37,277 bases of DNA from an uncultured Pirellula sp. (GTDB taxonomy: Bacteria; Planctomycetota; Planctomycetia; Pirellulales; Pirellulaceae), in assembly GCA_903892355.1 (NCBI GenBank), contig CAITIE010000049.1, positions 1-37,277 of the forward strand, written 5' to 3'. Under the pieces are notes generated by a model. It was not told the origin of the DNA. It ran no database searches and saw only the letters and a program-made list of their open reading frames with translations. The translations under genes and the position numbers were made by a program. Of this stretch, positions 16,489-24,897 are shown in pieces (positions within the stretch are counted from its first letter, which is position 1; each line of letters opens with the position of its first letter).

Positions 16489-18477
16489 TTAGATGAAGTC
16501 GAAGATACTCAGTTTAGAGTTATTTGCGAGCAGCTTCAAACCCGCTTCGTAGGCAACTTGTCTGGCGTTGAGTTCGGTGATGACCGAGGCCATATCGGCA
16601 TCGAGGTTCTCCGATTCAGCTGCTTTGAGTTCGTTCTGTCGATCTTCGTGGTTGCGCTCAAGGTCATCGATTTGCTGGAGGGAAATACCGAGCGATCCTC
16701 GACTACCTGAGAGTCGATCGAGATCCTCGTCGAGGAGCCCGGAGGCTCGTGCGATTTGTCCTGCATCACTTTTGGTGAGGGCTTCACGCAGTCTCAGCAG
16801 CGAATTAAATACCCCCCGTACTTCTTGAGGATTAGGATCCGTACCGACGATTTGCGAACCGTTCAGCGACAGGACTCCATCCTTGCGATCCAAACCAGGA
16901 GGAATCAATCCGAGATCCCATGCGGCTTGACTCCCTCGCAACGCGTAAATGGAAATAGGAACAGGAGTCGCGGTACCATCAGGAGCAGGAGGGCTGGATA
17001 GGGTCAATCCATTCCCAACGCTGTTGAGCGACATTGTGATTTTCAGAGTGGCTGTTTGGTTTTGGACGTTGGAGTTGACTTTGTCGATGACATCCTGAAT
17101 CGTCGACGATCCGGTCAGGTCGACGGAGAATGTTGTTCCATCGGAGCGTGTAAGAACAATTTCTGCACCGTCCCCGATGCTGACACCGCGACCGTGGTTG
17201 AGTTGGTCCAGTCGTGTCTGCGCTGTTAGGGTTCGTATTCCTAAACGCTCAGCGAGTTGTCCTCCATTCTCTCCGATCGAGAAGTCGGAACCGCTTTCGG
17301 TGGATCGCAAGCGAATACTCTGTCCATCCGGGGTGATATCCGCTCGAATCGATGCGCCCGACCTATGGATTGCATTGAATACATCCTCGAGCGTCTCTGC
17401 GGTACCGATCGTGATCGTGTACGTTCGGTTTCCTTGAGTGATTCGAAAACCTTCCGTAGCGTTGAATCCTGCGCCATCGACCAACTGGGACAGTTTCGTC
17501 GTCAAACGCAAAATCGGATTGAGTTTTCCACCATCGATGGGCAAGGTGGGGGCTGGAACGTTGGTGGCGATACCGAGTTCCGTGGCCGTTTGGCCGGTAC
17601 CCACATCGGAGATTCGCAATACACCCGGCAGTCCATCGGCATAATCGACCCGCAGCGTGCCATTGGTCTGCAGTGAGAGTGTGATATCCCTACCGCTCAA
17701 TTTTACCTTACCATTGACCTTGTCGAGAATATCCTTGATCGATGCCGCGTTTGCCGTATCGATGGTGACGGTCTCAACGCCATCGGTGAATCCTATTGCA
17801 CCCGGTGACACGCCATTCCCGAGATTCAGATCCGCCAGCCTCGTTGAGGCCACCGCGGCCGGGGATAGATTTGCGGTGGAGACAACACTGGTGCTCATTA
17901 GTCCGAGTGCTTTTTGACCTGTGACGTTATGAGCCATGTACTGCCCATCATCGGCGATACTCAGCAGGCTATTGTCATTACCCTGGAACTGCACTAGATC
18001 ACGATTGAGGGCAACGGTGCTTGTAGAAACACTGCCACCACTGAATAAGTATCTGTCCTGGTACTTTGTGTTTGCCGTCGATAGCAATCGATTGATCGAC
18101 GAGTTGATTTCGGTGAGCATCCCTTGACGCTCCTCTTCCGAGATCACGTTGCTGCTCGCGGCAACGCTGAGCCCTCGCATGTCAGTGATCACATTTTGGA
18201 TATTTGCGAGGTTGGCCTCCGTTGCATTGAGAAACTGCGTTGAGGATTGGAGGTTGACCAACGCTTGATCACGGAACTCTTGCTCTCGCTGCAATCCGAT
18301 AACCCGTATCGCTGCGGTTGGGTCATCGCTTGGCGCGAGGATCCGTCGACCCGTGGCTAACTCATCTTGCAATCGCGAGATGCCGATCTTGCCTGCTTGC
18401 ACTTGATAGAGGGTACGATACCGCGACTGGGCATCGCTCGTACGACCTGCAACAACGGGATAGAAGGAATTGAGCAT
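16489..18477 (-). CDS. flgL: Flagellar hook-associated protein FlgL (HAP3), enlarged
   Basis: 662 residues, about twice the ~300 of enteric FlgL. FlgL joins the hook to the flagellin filament. The conserved ends are a flagellin-like N-terminal helix pair (RLQDELATGRRILAPSDDPT, ATEANLANIQNVITDMRGLS) and a C-terminal helix (DADMASVITELNARQVAYEA, LLANNSKLSIFDFI). The extra length is a central surface-exposed region with at least three flagellin-IN-like motifs (SIKDILDKVNGKVKLSGRDI; TLEDVFNAIHRSGASIRADI; TIQDVIDKVNSNVQNQTATL). Start is ATG 18477, 24 bases after flgK, so it is the last gene of flgN-flgK-flgL. The large insert may alter filament surface or adhesion. Confidence 0.92.
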   Translation of the reverse strand: MLNSFYPVVAGRTSDAQSRYRTLYQVQAGKIGISRLQDELATGRRILAPSDDPTAAIRVIGLQREQEFRDQALVNLQSSTQFLNATEANLANIQNVITDMRGLSVAASSNVISEEERQGMLTEINSSINRLLSTANTKYQDRYLFSGGSVSTSTVALNRDLVQFQGNDNSLLSIADDGQYMAHNVTGQKALGLMSTSVVSTANLSPAAVASTRLADLNLGNGVSPGAIGFTDGVETVTIDTANAASIKDILDKVNGKVKLSGRDITLSLQTNGTLRVDYADGLPGVLRISDVGTGQTATELGIATNVPAPTLPIDGGKLNPILRLTTKLSQLVDGAGFNATEGFRITQGNRTYTITIGTAETLEDVFNAIHRSGASIRADITPDGQSIRLRSTESGSDFSIGENGGQLAERLGIRTLTAQTRLDQLNHGRGVSIGDGAEIVLTRSDGTTFSVDLTGSSTIQDVIDKVNSNVQNQTATLKITMSLNSVGNGLTLSSPPAPDGTATPVPISIYALRGSQAAWDLGLIPPGLDRKDGVLSLNGSQIVGTDPNPQEVRGVFNSLLRLREALTKSDAGQIARASGLLDEDLDRLSGSRGSLGISLQQIDDLERNHEDRQNELKAAESENLDADMASVITELNARQVAYEAGLKLLANNSKLSIFDFI

Positions 18478-18501
18478 AAATCACGCTTGCAAAAATGTCG
18501 G

Positions 18502-20202
18502 CTACACGAGTTCCACAAGGGTTTGAAGCATTTCCGTAGCGGCAGCGATTACACGACTGGTGGCTTGAAAGGCCCGTTGGAACAGCATCATCTTGATCGC
18601 CTCCTCATCGAGATTTACCCCCGAAATACCCAAGTGCTGGGCTTCGAGCGACTGCTTGAAATTCCTCAACCCATCGGCAATCCCTTTCTGCTCGTTGATG
18701 GAACGAGTCGTGTCAGCAATCATCCCGTCATAGACGCCGTTCAAGCTCAAACCACCGAGCAAGTCGTTGGCTTTCGTAAAGGCCTCCGCAATGCGGATGG
18801 CATTGTCACCGCCGTTGCCGATCCCCTTCAGGCTCACTGCAACTTGGGATGGATTCTGAACGAGGGTGGGGCGTACTTCGATATCCGACGAATTATTCCC
18901 ACGGAAGAAGGTATTGATCCCAATAGCGGCCAACACACCGCTAGTGTCGTTCGAAAAGCTAAACTTGATAGCTTCCGAATCGCTTTTAATTTGGATATGA
19001 CCGTCGTTAGTGATGGACGCAGCTAACCCATCAATCGCATCGATGGAATCCACCAATTGCTTTGGGGTTGTGTCGTCGGCGAGGCCAAGCTGCCGGACTG
19101 GGATATCATAAGTCTTTGCGGCGTTGGTTCGAGCATCGGTTACGGTGATCGTAAACGCTCCGTTGTCGATACTGAAGTCGGGATTGGATTGTTCCAGTGG
19201 CAGATACGTTGGACCGACGGCAGCCTCGGACACAACATCGCGAAAGCCAACGGTGCCTTGGCCTTGTGAGTGCAGTCGATTAACAACATTAATTAAGTCC
19301 TTGGCCATTTTATCCAGGTTGTACTTCATACCGCCTGGTTTCCAAGGAGCGGCGGTGTCGTAAAGCCCTTTGAGTCGGCCAGCGCTGATATCGAGTGCGG
19401 TTTCCGTGTCCGTGAACTGGACTTCGGTATGGTTTTCATTAAATGGAGAAGTGACGACCTTCACATCTCGGCGATTCGCTCCGGAAAGCAAAAAATCCCC
19501 ACCGATAAAGACCGACACGGACCCGTTGGTTTGCTCCGAAACGTTGATATTGACGATGGTTGCAAGTTCGTCGAGGGCCTTTAACCGCTCATCACGAAGA
19601 CCGACAGCGTCCGATTTTAATGTTCTGCCACCTTCAAGTTCCATGATCCGAACGTTGAGCTTCGCGATGCTGTTCGATAATCGATTGATATCGTCGGATG
19701 CAGAGTAGATGCCTTGCCTGTTTTTCTCAGAAGCGCTGAGGACGCTTTCGGAGAGACCTCGCAACTGGTTGGAGAGCTCTTGGCCGCGTTGCAGTGCCAT
19801 CGCACGCATCGCCTCATTTCCGGGCTGATTGGAAATCTCCTGAAATGCGTTGGAAAAGCGATTGAGCATGGAGGAGAAGTCGCGGGTCGACAACTCGTTG
19901 AGCAAACTTTCGGTTTGCTGATTGCTCGACTCCAGTTGCTCTTGATAGGAGACTTCGCTCGTCGCACTGCGCAACCGATCCAGGACCAGGTTGTCCACCT
20001 TCTGTTGGACACCAATTGCCAGTACCCCCTGGCCGATGATCACATCCCCCGAACGGTACCCTTGCGCAGCAGTCTGTATCAACTCCTGTCGGATGTAGCC
20101 GGGGGTGTTAGCGTTGGCAATGTTGTTGCCAACAACCTGCAATCCGATTTGATTGACGCGGAGTGCGTTGGATGAGCTTTGGACTGCACCGAATAGTGAC
20201 AC
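18502..20202 (-). CDS. flgK: Flagellar hook-associated protein FlgK (HAP1)
   Basis: 566 residues, normal for FlgK, which forms the first junction layer between hook and filament. The N-terminus SLFGAVQSSSNALRVNQIGL and QVVGNNIANANTPGYIRQEL is the axial-protein signature; further family stretches are GQGVLAIGVQQKVDNLVLDR and the C-terminal SGVNLDEEAIKMMLFQRAFQ, ending ATEMLQTLVELV. Start is GTG 20202, supported by GGAG 8 bases upstream and by the signature beginning at residue 2. It lies 28 bases downstream of flgN and 24 upstream of flgL, one operon. Export is through the flagellar type III apparatus, without a signal peptide. Confidence 0.95.
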   Translation of the reverse strand: MSLFGAVQSSSNALRVNQIGLQVVGNNIANANTPGYIRQELIQTAAQGYRSGDVIIGQGVLAIGVQQKVDNLVLDRLRSATSEVSYQEQLESSNQQTESLLNELSTRDFSSMLNRFSNAFQEISNQPGNEAMRAMALQRGQELSNQLRGLSESVLSASEKNRQGIYSASDDINRLSNSIAKLNVRIMELEGGRTLKSDAVGLRDERLKALDELATIVNINVSEQTNGSVSVFIGGDFLLSGANRRDVKVVTSPFNENHTEVQFTDTETALDISAGRLKGLYDTAAPWKPGGMKYNLDKMAKDLINVVNRLHSQGQGTVGFRDVVSEAAVGPTYLPLEQSNPDFSIDNGAFTITVTDARTNAAKTYDIPVRQLGLADDTTPKQLVDSIDAIDGLAASITNDGHIQIKSDSEAIKFSFSNDTSGVLAAIGINTFFRGNNSSDIEVRPTLVQNPSQVAVSLKGIGNGGDNAIRIAEAFTKANDLLGGLSLNGVYDGMIADTTRSINEQKGIADGLRNFKQSLEAQHLGISGVNLDEEAIKMMLFQRAFQATSRVIAAATEMLQTLVELV

Positions 20203-20230
20203 GTTTCGTCATCTCCGCGTAGGGGAAAGG

Positions 20231-20719
20231 TCAGGCCGCTTCGTTCACCATGAATCCTCCCTCATGGGAGCTCGATTCCGTTGGCGAATACGTGGCGTTG
20301 GCCGAGCGACCGGTCGCCAGTATCCGTATCATTTCAGATACAAACTCTCGCGACTGGAAAGCGCTGACCCACAAGCTCATGCTGAGCTGCTGGATTCGGT
20401 TCAGTTGATTTTCAAGCGATTGGATCCGATGCGTCCAAAGGGCTGGCCATTGGCTGTCGAGTTGCCGAGACAGCTCTCTGAAATTAGCCGCGTTGTAGCC
20501 CAGCTCACGGGCCTGCTCAAGCAATCGCTGGCGGGTCTCTTTATCCCTTGCGATCTCCCGTTGAACTTCTTCTCCGGTCACGCAAAGAAGGAGAATGCTT
20601 TGTTGATCCCCTCGCAAGTATGACGCTCGCAGTTCGCACAAGAGCTTTTCCCAACGGTCCAAGGTTGACGCGAACTGATCCAACCAGTTTCCGATGTCGT
20701 GAACGATCACAGGAACCAT
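20231..20719 (-). CDS. flgN: FlgN-like flagellar export chaperone
   Basis: 162 residues, almost entirely helical, with heptad-like leucines (LLCELRASYLRGDQQSILLL, EEVQREIARDKETRQRLLEQ, ARELGYNAANFRELSRQL). FlgN is a cytoplasmic chaperone that binds FlgK and FlgL before export. Sequence similarity in this family is low; the call rests on size, coiled-coil character and position directly before flgK. Start is ATG 20719; the ribosome site is weak. No flgM or csrA is visible alongside, unlike the common flgM-flgN-flgK-flgL-fliW-csrA order. Confidence 0.8.
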   Translation of the reverse strand: MVPVIVHDIGNWLDQFASTLDRWEKLLCELRASYLRGDQQSILLLCVTGEEVQREIARDKETRQRLLEQARELGYNAANFRELSRQLDSQWPALWTHRIQSLENQLNRIQQLSMSLWVSAFQSREFVSEMIRILATGRSANATYSPTESSSHEGGFMVNEAA

Positions 20720-20776
20720 ATCGAGATCTTTTGTAGGAGTAGTGCGAATGAGACCATACCCGGCGTTTGTGATCTG

Positions 20777-20832
20777 TCAGCAAACGGAGAGGACCGCGGC
20801 ATAGAGCCGCGGTGCACTCCATAGTTTGCTGA
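20777..20832 (-). terminator. Long imperfect hairpin downstream of the BBP7 gene
   Basis: Arms TCAGCAAAC (20777-20785) and GTTTGCTGA (20824-20832) pair perfectly, then GGAG/CTCC and ACCGCGGC/GCCGCGGT continue the stem to a 5-base ATAGA loop. It lies between the barrel gene stop (20856) and flgN (20719). Lacking a T-run, it may be a Rho-assisted or mRNA-stabilising structure rather than a textbook terminator. Confidence 0.65.
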
Positions 20833-20855
20833 GATCGAATTCTTTAGCAAGCTCG

Positions 20856-22295
20856 TTAGAACGAGAAGCTCACACCAAGGTCCAACCCGTGCAGGAAGTA
20901 GGATTCCAGGTTGAAGTTGGGAAGTGGTGTTGTCGTTGTCTGGGTTGGGATCCCGAGAGCATCGATGTTCTGATCGATCTGGCTGGTCGCCATCGCAACT
21001 TGAGGGAGAACGATCAACGAGTATCCGACACCTAGCTGTGCACGGCCAAGTTGGTAACGCATCCGAGCATTCATTTCAGGGATGAATGTAAAGCTGTTGC
21101 GTGTGATCGTCCCGATATTGCTGTTCTGAGCGAACAAACCGCGGTTCTGGTTGTCGGGAACTGCTGGGGGTGGAGGCACTTGGCTGTACGTACCCGAGAT
21201 GATGCTCGTCGACTCCATATCTCCCATAGCGATCTTGCCCAACAGGCTGAACCCAACTCGACCTCGACGCATATCGTTCATCAATCCGATATGTCCACCG
21301 TGGAAAGTATTTTTCGTGGAGAACTGGTCGGTGATCGAGGTTACGGTCCCCACTGGAGGCGGAGCATCTGTCCATCCATCGAGAACCGACGAGCTCAAGC
21401 GATACCCTGAGTCGAGTCGAAGGAATGTGTATCCCCCGATTAGGTCGGTTCGATTGTTGCGATCGCCGATCAAGAGAGCTCGTCCGTAGAGTTCACCGGA
21501 GAAAGCGTCAAGTTCATTCGCTACGGTGATCGTTCCGGTATTGGCCCCGAACACGCCTCGGTCGAGGTTCACGATGTATGCGTCTGGTTGGTTCAGGCTG
21601 GTATTGAAGAACCCTATTCCGGTGGAGTTACCGCCGTTGGTGAATGTTTGGGTCGTGCCATTGCTGAGCATCCCCCAAGCCCGGCCACCGAACCCATAGT
21701 TCTCGCAGTCATCTAGCCAGAAACCAAGGTTGGCTCGGAGTCCCACCAAAAGCTCATTTCCGACCGGCTCATTCAATCCACCCCCGATGGCATTCGTCGG
21801 TAGAACCGTCGGCGAATTGCCTCCAAGAATCGTTGGGGCATTCGTTTGACTTCGTCCCCACCAAAGGAGCGTATCGAAGTCCGCCCAGCCCAAGCCACCA
21901 CGCGATGTCGAGGCCGTTGTGAACGAGGTATTGCAATCCGAGTTGGACATCGACGAGCCCAAGGTACTCGCCGAGTAGGATTCACCGTTCATCGTGGCTA
22001 CTGGCAAGTCGCTACCTGAACCAACGATACCGTATCCCGCTCCTGAGTCAGCAGCCACATCCGAAGGGCTCGCGAACTGGCCCGCGGATGATTGATCCGT
22101 AAGCCGGCCAGCAGAACCGTTATCAGACACGGACGGTACAGCGACGTTTGCAATATCGTCTTGCGCCCCGCTGTCACCGATCCGGCCCACGTTGGAACGC
22201 GCCGCGAATCTGGAATCGTCTTGACCCATTGCGGACGTACCTGCTCCACAAAGAGAGGCCACAATGAGGGTGAGGGTTTTTCGATTCATTCTCAT
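20856..22295 (-). CDS. BBP7 family outer-membrane beta-barrel protein
   Basis: 479 residues. Signal peptide MNRKTLTLIVASLCGAGTSAMG, then a Ser/Gly/Asp-rich linker of about 100 residues, then a barrel opening with GLGWADFDTLLWWGRS and ending in a strand with terminal Phe (LHGLDLGVSFSF). Repeated amphipathic strands (ELLVGLRANLGFWLDD, FSGELYGRALLIGDRN, GYTFLRLDSGYRLSSS, GHIGLMNDMRRGRVGFSLLG) fit the BBP7 family, which is almost confined to planctomycetes. Role is presumably pore or surface protein in the outer membrane. ATG 22295; 22289 is an in-frame alternative. Transcribed divergently from the secA-like gene. Confidence 0.88.
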   Translation of the reverse strand: MRMNRKTLTLIVASLCGAGTSAMGQDDSRFAARSNVGRIGDSGAQDDIANVAVPSVSDNGSAGRLTDQSSAGQFASPSDVAADSGAGYGIVGSGSDLPVATMNGESYSASTLGSSMSNSDCNTSFTTASTSRGGLGWADFDTLLWWGRSQTNAPTILGGNSPTVLPTNAIGGGLNEPVGNELLVGLRANLGFWLDDCENYGFGGRAWGMLSNGTTQTFTNGGNSTGIGFFNTSLNQPDAYIVNLDRGVFGANTGTITVANELDAFSGELYGRALLIGDRNNRTDLIGGYTFLRLDSGYRLSSSVLDGWTDAPPPVGTVTSITDQFSTKNTFHGGHIGLMNDMRRGRVGFSLLGKIAMGDMESTSIISGTYSQVPPPPAVPDNQNRGLFAQNSNIGTITRNSFTFIPEMNARMRYQLGRAQLGVGYSLIVLPQVAMATSQIDQNIDALGIPTQTTTTPLPNFNLESYFLHGLDLGVSFSF

Positions 22296-22671
22296 AGTAC
22301 ATTCTCGCTAAGCGTTGGCTTGCTTACCTTTCGCATATTAGGATCGGTTGATACACGCCTAAGCTAAGAAAAAAAAGGAACATAAGGATTATTCTTCCTA
22401 TCTTTCCCAAACTGTCTTTTGGGACTCTGGGAGGTTGGCTTGTACGCTTGCCCAAAGAGGAACTGGCCTGCTCGAGAAAGTCAGGACGAAAATCGTTTTG
22501 TTGCGTAGAATCAAGCGAACTATAGAGTTCTGTTGGGGTAACCCGCTGGGCATTGTGGTAACCTTCGCTTCCAAAACGACTCGATGAGCTGATCGTCGGC
22601 CCGACGATCCAAATCCGTTCGAGCTGACAACGCTGGTTAGTTTTCCGAAAAAAGACTTTGCAGGCAAATCC
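22296..22671. promoter_or_regulatory. Divergent intergenic region with a 19-base palindrome
   Basis: The 376-base region between the BBP7 and secA-like genes should hold both promoters. The one clear element is GATCGTCGGCCCGACGATC at 22591-22609, a perfect palindrome around one central base, 62 bases before the secA-like ATG. It has the size and symmetry of a dimeric regulator operator. An A-rich run (near 22370) lies on the BBP7 side. No certain -35/-10 boxes. Confidence 0.5.
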
Positions 22672-24678
22672 ATGGCTCCAACCTCAGACACAACGACGAA
22701 TGTGAACACGGGGCCTACGAAACCGACCCTTCAGCTTCCCTACCGCCCTTTCGTTGCCGCTGGTTGGAAGATTCCCGGCGTGGGCCGCTACAAGATCAAT
22801 GAATGGATGGAAAAAGCTCGGGCGGTGAACATGCTCGAAGAGGGCCGGCGTCAGTTGACCGATCCGCAGTTGCGCAAAGAGGCACTGTCGCTGGTATACC
22901 GAGCGAAAAGTGGTGAGCCTCTCGGGGCGTTGCTTCCCGAAACCTACTCGCTGATTCGCGAGGCTGGACGCAGGCGACTTAATATGCGCCATTACGACGT
23001 TCAAATCTTCGGGGGCGTCTGTTTGTTCGATGGTTGCATCGCCGAGATGCAAACTGGGGAAGGCAAAACGCTGACAGCGACCTTGCCGCTGATCCTGCAC
23101 TCGTTGCAGGGCAAAGGGGCTCACCTCGCCACAGTCAATGACTATCTAGCCCAACGCGATGCCCAATGGATGAAACCCTTGTACGATGCGCTGGGATTAA
23201 AAGTCGGTATCGTCCTTACCGACCACAATCAGGATGAACGCCGCAAGGCTTACGGCGCGGATGTCACCTACGGAACGGCGAAAGAATTCGGATTCGACTT
23301 TCTTCGAGATCGCCTTTTGATGCGGGCCCAAGGTCGAGCCGTCGACGACTTCCTCGGCGCCGGTTCCCATCAACGCTGGAACTCGACTGGTGAGCAACCC
23401 GTCCAACGCGGGATGCATTTCGCCCTTGTCGATGAGGCCGACAGTATTCTTATCGACGAAGCGAGAACGCCTCTCATTATCGGTTCCTTGGGAGACGAGG
23501 CTCGTGAAGCAGTCATCGCGACCTTTCGATGGGCCGCTGAACATGCCTCGGAGTTTGTTTACAAAGAAGACTTCACCATCGAAGAAGATTCCCGCAAGAT
23601 CGAATTAACCGCCCGCGGGCGGCAGCGGGTTCGAGCCCTTCCTCGCCCAGAGAATATCCGATTGGTAGCTCTCGTTGATCTCTATGAATACATCGAAAGA
23701 TCCGTCAAGGTGCTCCGGGACTTCCATCTCGATCGCCAGTATGTGATCATCGACGGCGAAGTTGTCATCGTGGACGAATTCACCGGACGCCTTGCCGAAG
23801 GTCGAAAATGGAGGGATGGGATCCACCAAGCGGTCGAGGCTCAAGCAGGCGTTGAAGTCAGCGTGCCAACCGGCCAAGCGGCTCGTATCACCGTCCAGGA
23901 CCTATTCCTTCGTTATAAAGCACTAGCCGGGATGACTGGTACCGCCGCAACGAGCGCCGGGGAACTGCGGCGCATCTACAAAACACCCGTCATCCAAGTC
24001 CCCACCAACCGTCCTCCGCAGCGCAAACGCCTCCCCGATGTCGTGTGCGCCGACATGATGGATAAATTCGAGCGAGTCGTCGAGGAGGTCCAACAAGTCC
24101 ACTCGTTAGGGCGACCGGTTTTGATCGGGACCAGATCCATCGACAAATCCAACATTCTCGCTCAAATGCTTCGGGACCAAGGATTAGCGGTTCAAGTGCT
24201 CAACGCCAACGAAATCGAACGCGAAGCGGAAATCGTAAGTTTGGCCGGACAACAAGGCCAAATCACCGTGGCGACCAACATGGCGGGACGAGGTACCGAC
24301 GTGAAACTCGAGGATAGTATCCGAGCTTTGGGAGGGATGATGGTCATCTGCACCGAACTTCACGACGCGGCTCGAATCGACCGCCAGTTGATCGGTCGTT
24401 GCGGCCGCCAAGGAGACCCGGGGACCTACCGCCAATACTTGGCCCTCGACGACGATATTCTGCGGAATGGTTTTGGGCTTAAAGCTGCTGACCGCTATCA
24501 AGAACTCGGAAAAACCAAGCAATTCAGCAACTCGTACTCCCGGTTGTTCCGCAGAGCCCAGCGCAAAGTGGAGCGGAAGCACTTTCGGGATCGGATGGCT
24601 CTGCTGTACCACGAAAAAGAACGGACCAAAATCCAGAGGGAGATGGGGCAAGACCCCTACCTGGACACAGCCGAATAG
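22672..24678 (+). CDS. SecA-like ATPase, C-terminally truncated
   Basis: 668 residues against 800-1000 for housekeeping SecA. SecA drives preprotein passage through SecYEG by ATP hydrolysis. Motor domain 1: IAEMQTGEGKTLTATLPL (Walker A 128-133) and LVDEADSILIDEARTPLII (Walker B 254-257; DEAD where SecA usually has DEVD). The preprotein-binding domain ends with VDEFTGRLAEGRKWRDGIHQ. Motor domain 2: TNMAGRGTDVKL and GRCGRQGDPGTYRQYLALDD. A ~17-residue insert precedes Walker B (about 220-245). The protein stops within the first scaffold helix (RAQRKVERKHFRDRMALLYH), so most of the helical scaffold, the wing domain and the zinc tail are missing. Start ATG 22672 with GCAGG upstream. Likely an accessory, SecA2-like motor rather than the essential SecA. 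Confidence 0.88.
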   Translation: MAPTSDTTTNVNTGPTKPTLQLPYRPFVAAGWKIPGVGRYKINEWMEKARAVNMLEEGRRQLTDPQLRKEALSLVYRAKSGEPLGALLPETYSLIREAGRRRLNMRHYDVQIFGGVCLFDGCIAEMQTGEGKTLTATLPLILHSLQGKGAHLATVNDYLAQRDAQWMKPLYDALGLKVGIVLTDHNQDERRKAYGADVTYGTAKEFGFDFLRDRLLMRAQGRAVDDFLGAGSHQRWNSTGEQPVQRGMHFALVDEADSILIDEARTPLIIGSLGDEAREAVIATFRWAAEHASEFVYKEDFTIEEDSRKIELTARGRQRVRALPRPENIRLVALVDLYEYIERSVKVLRDFHLDRQYVIIDGEVVIVDEFTGRLAEGRKWRDGIHQAVEAQAGVEVSVPTGQAARITVQDLFLRYKALAGMTGTAATSAGELRRIYKTPVIQVPTNRPPQRKRLPDVVCADMMDKFERVVEEVQQVHSLGRPVLIGTRSIDKSNILAQMLRDQGLAVQVLNANEIEREAEIVSLAGQQGQITVATNMAGRGTDVKLEDSIRALGGMMVICTELHDAARIDRQLIGRCGRQGDPGTYRQYLALDDDILRNGFGLKAADRYQELGKTKQFSNSYSRLFRRAQRKVERKHFRDRMALLYHEKERTKIQREMGQDPYLDTAE

Positions 24679-24795
24679 TCGCCTCCATAATTCTTGTGGC
24701 CAAAACCTGATCCCCGCGCGCCCTTCCGAGTACACTGGGGGCGTCCATCAACTACCGCGTGACCTCGCGGCATGAGCGTGTAAGAATCGCCCATC

Positions 24796-24897
24796 ATGAG
24801 ATGGTACGTAGTGCCGGTTTGTGTGCAGAGAACGGGTTCTACGCAGGTCTCCTGCTTGACATCACTTAACATTGTTTTCCTGACGACGTTGGAATGA
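24796..24897 (+). CDS. Possible 33-residue leader ORF coupled to the dnaA-like gene
   Basis: A short plus-strand frame, MRWYVVPVCVQRTG onward, begins at ATG 24796 and ends at TGA 24895-24897, overlapping the dnaA-like ATG (24894) as ATGA. That overlap is a typical translational-coupling arrangement. There is no good ribosome site before its ATG and the composition is not clearly coding, so it may be chance. Confidence 0.18.
   Translation: MRWYVVPVCVQRTGSTQVSCLTSLNIVFLTTLE

Noticed and set aside
20153-20623. Plus-strand 156-residue ORF over flgN
   Set aside because: Antisense to flgN, and no domain is recognisable.
24657-24872. Minus-strand 71-residue ORF divergent from the dnaA-like gene
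   Set aside because: It has an ATG but overlaps the 3' end of the secA-like gene, and the C-terminal half is Gly/Arg-rich without homology I recognise.
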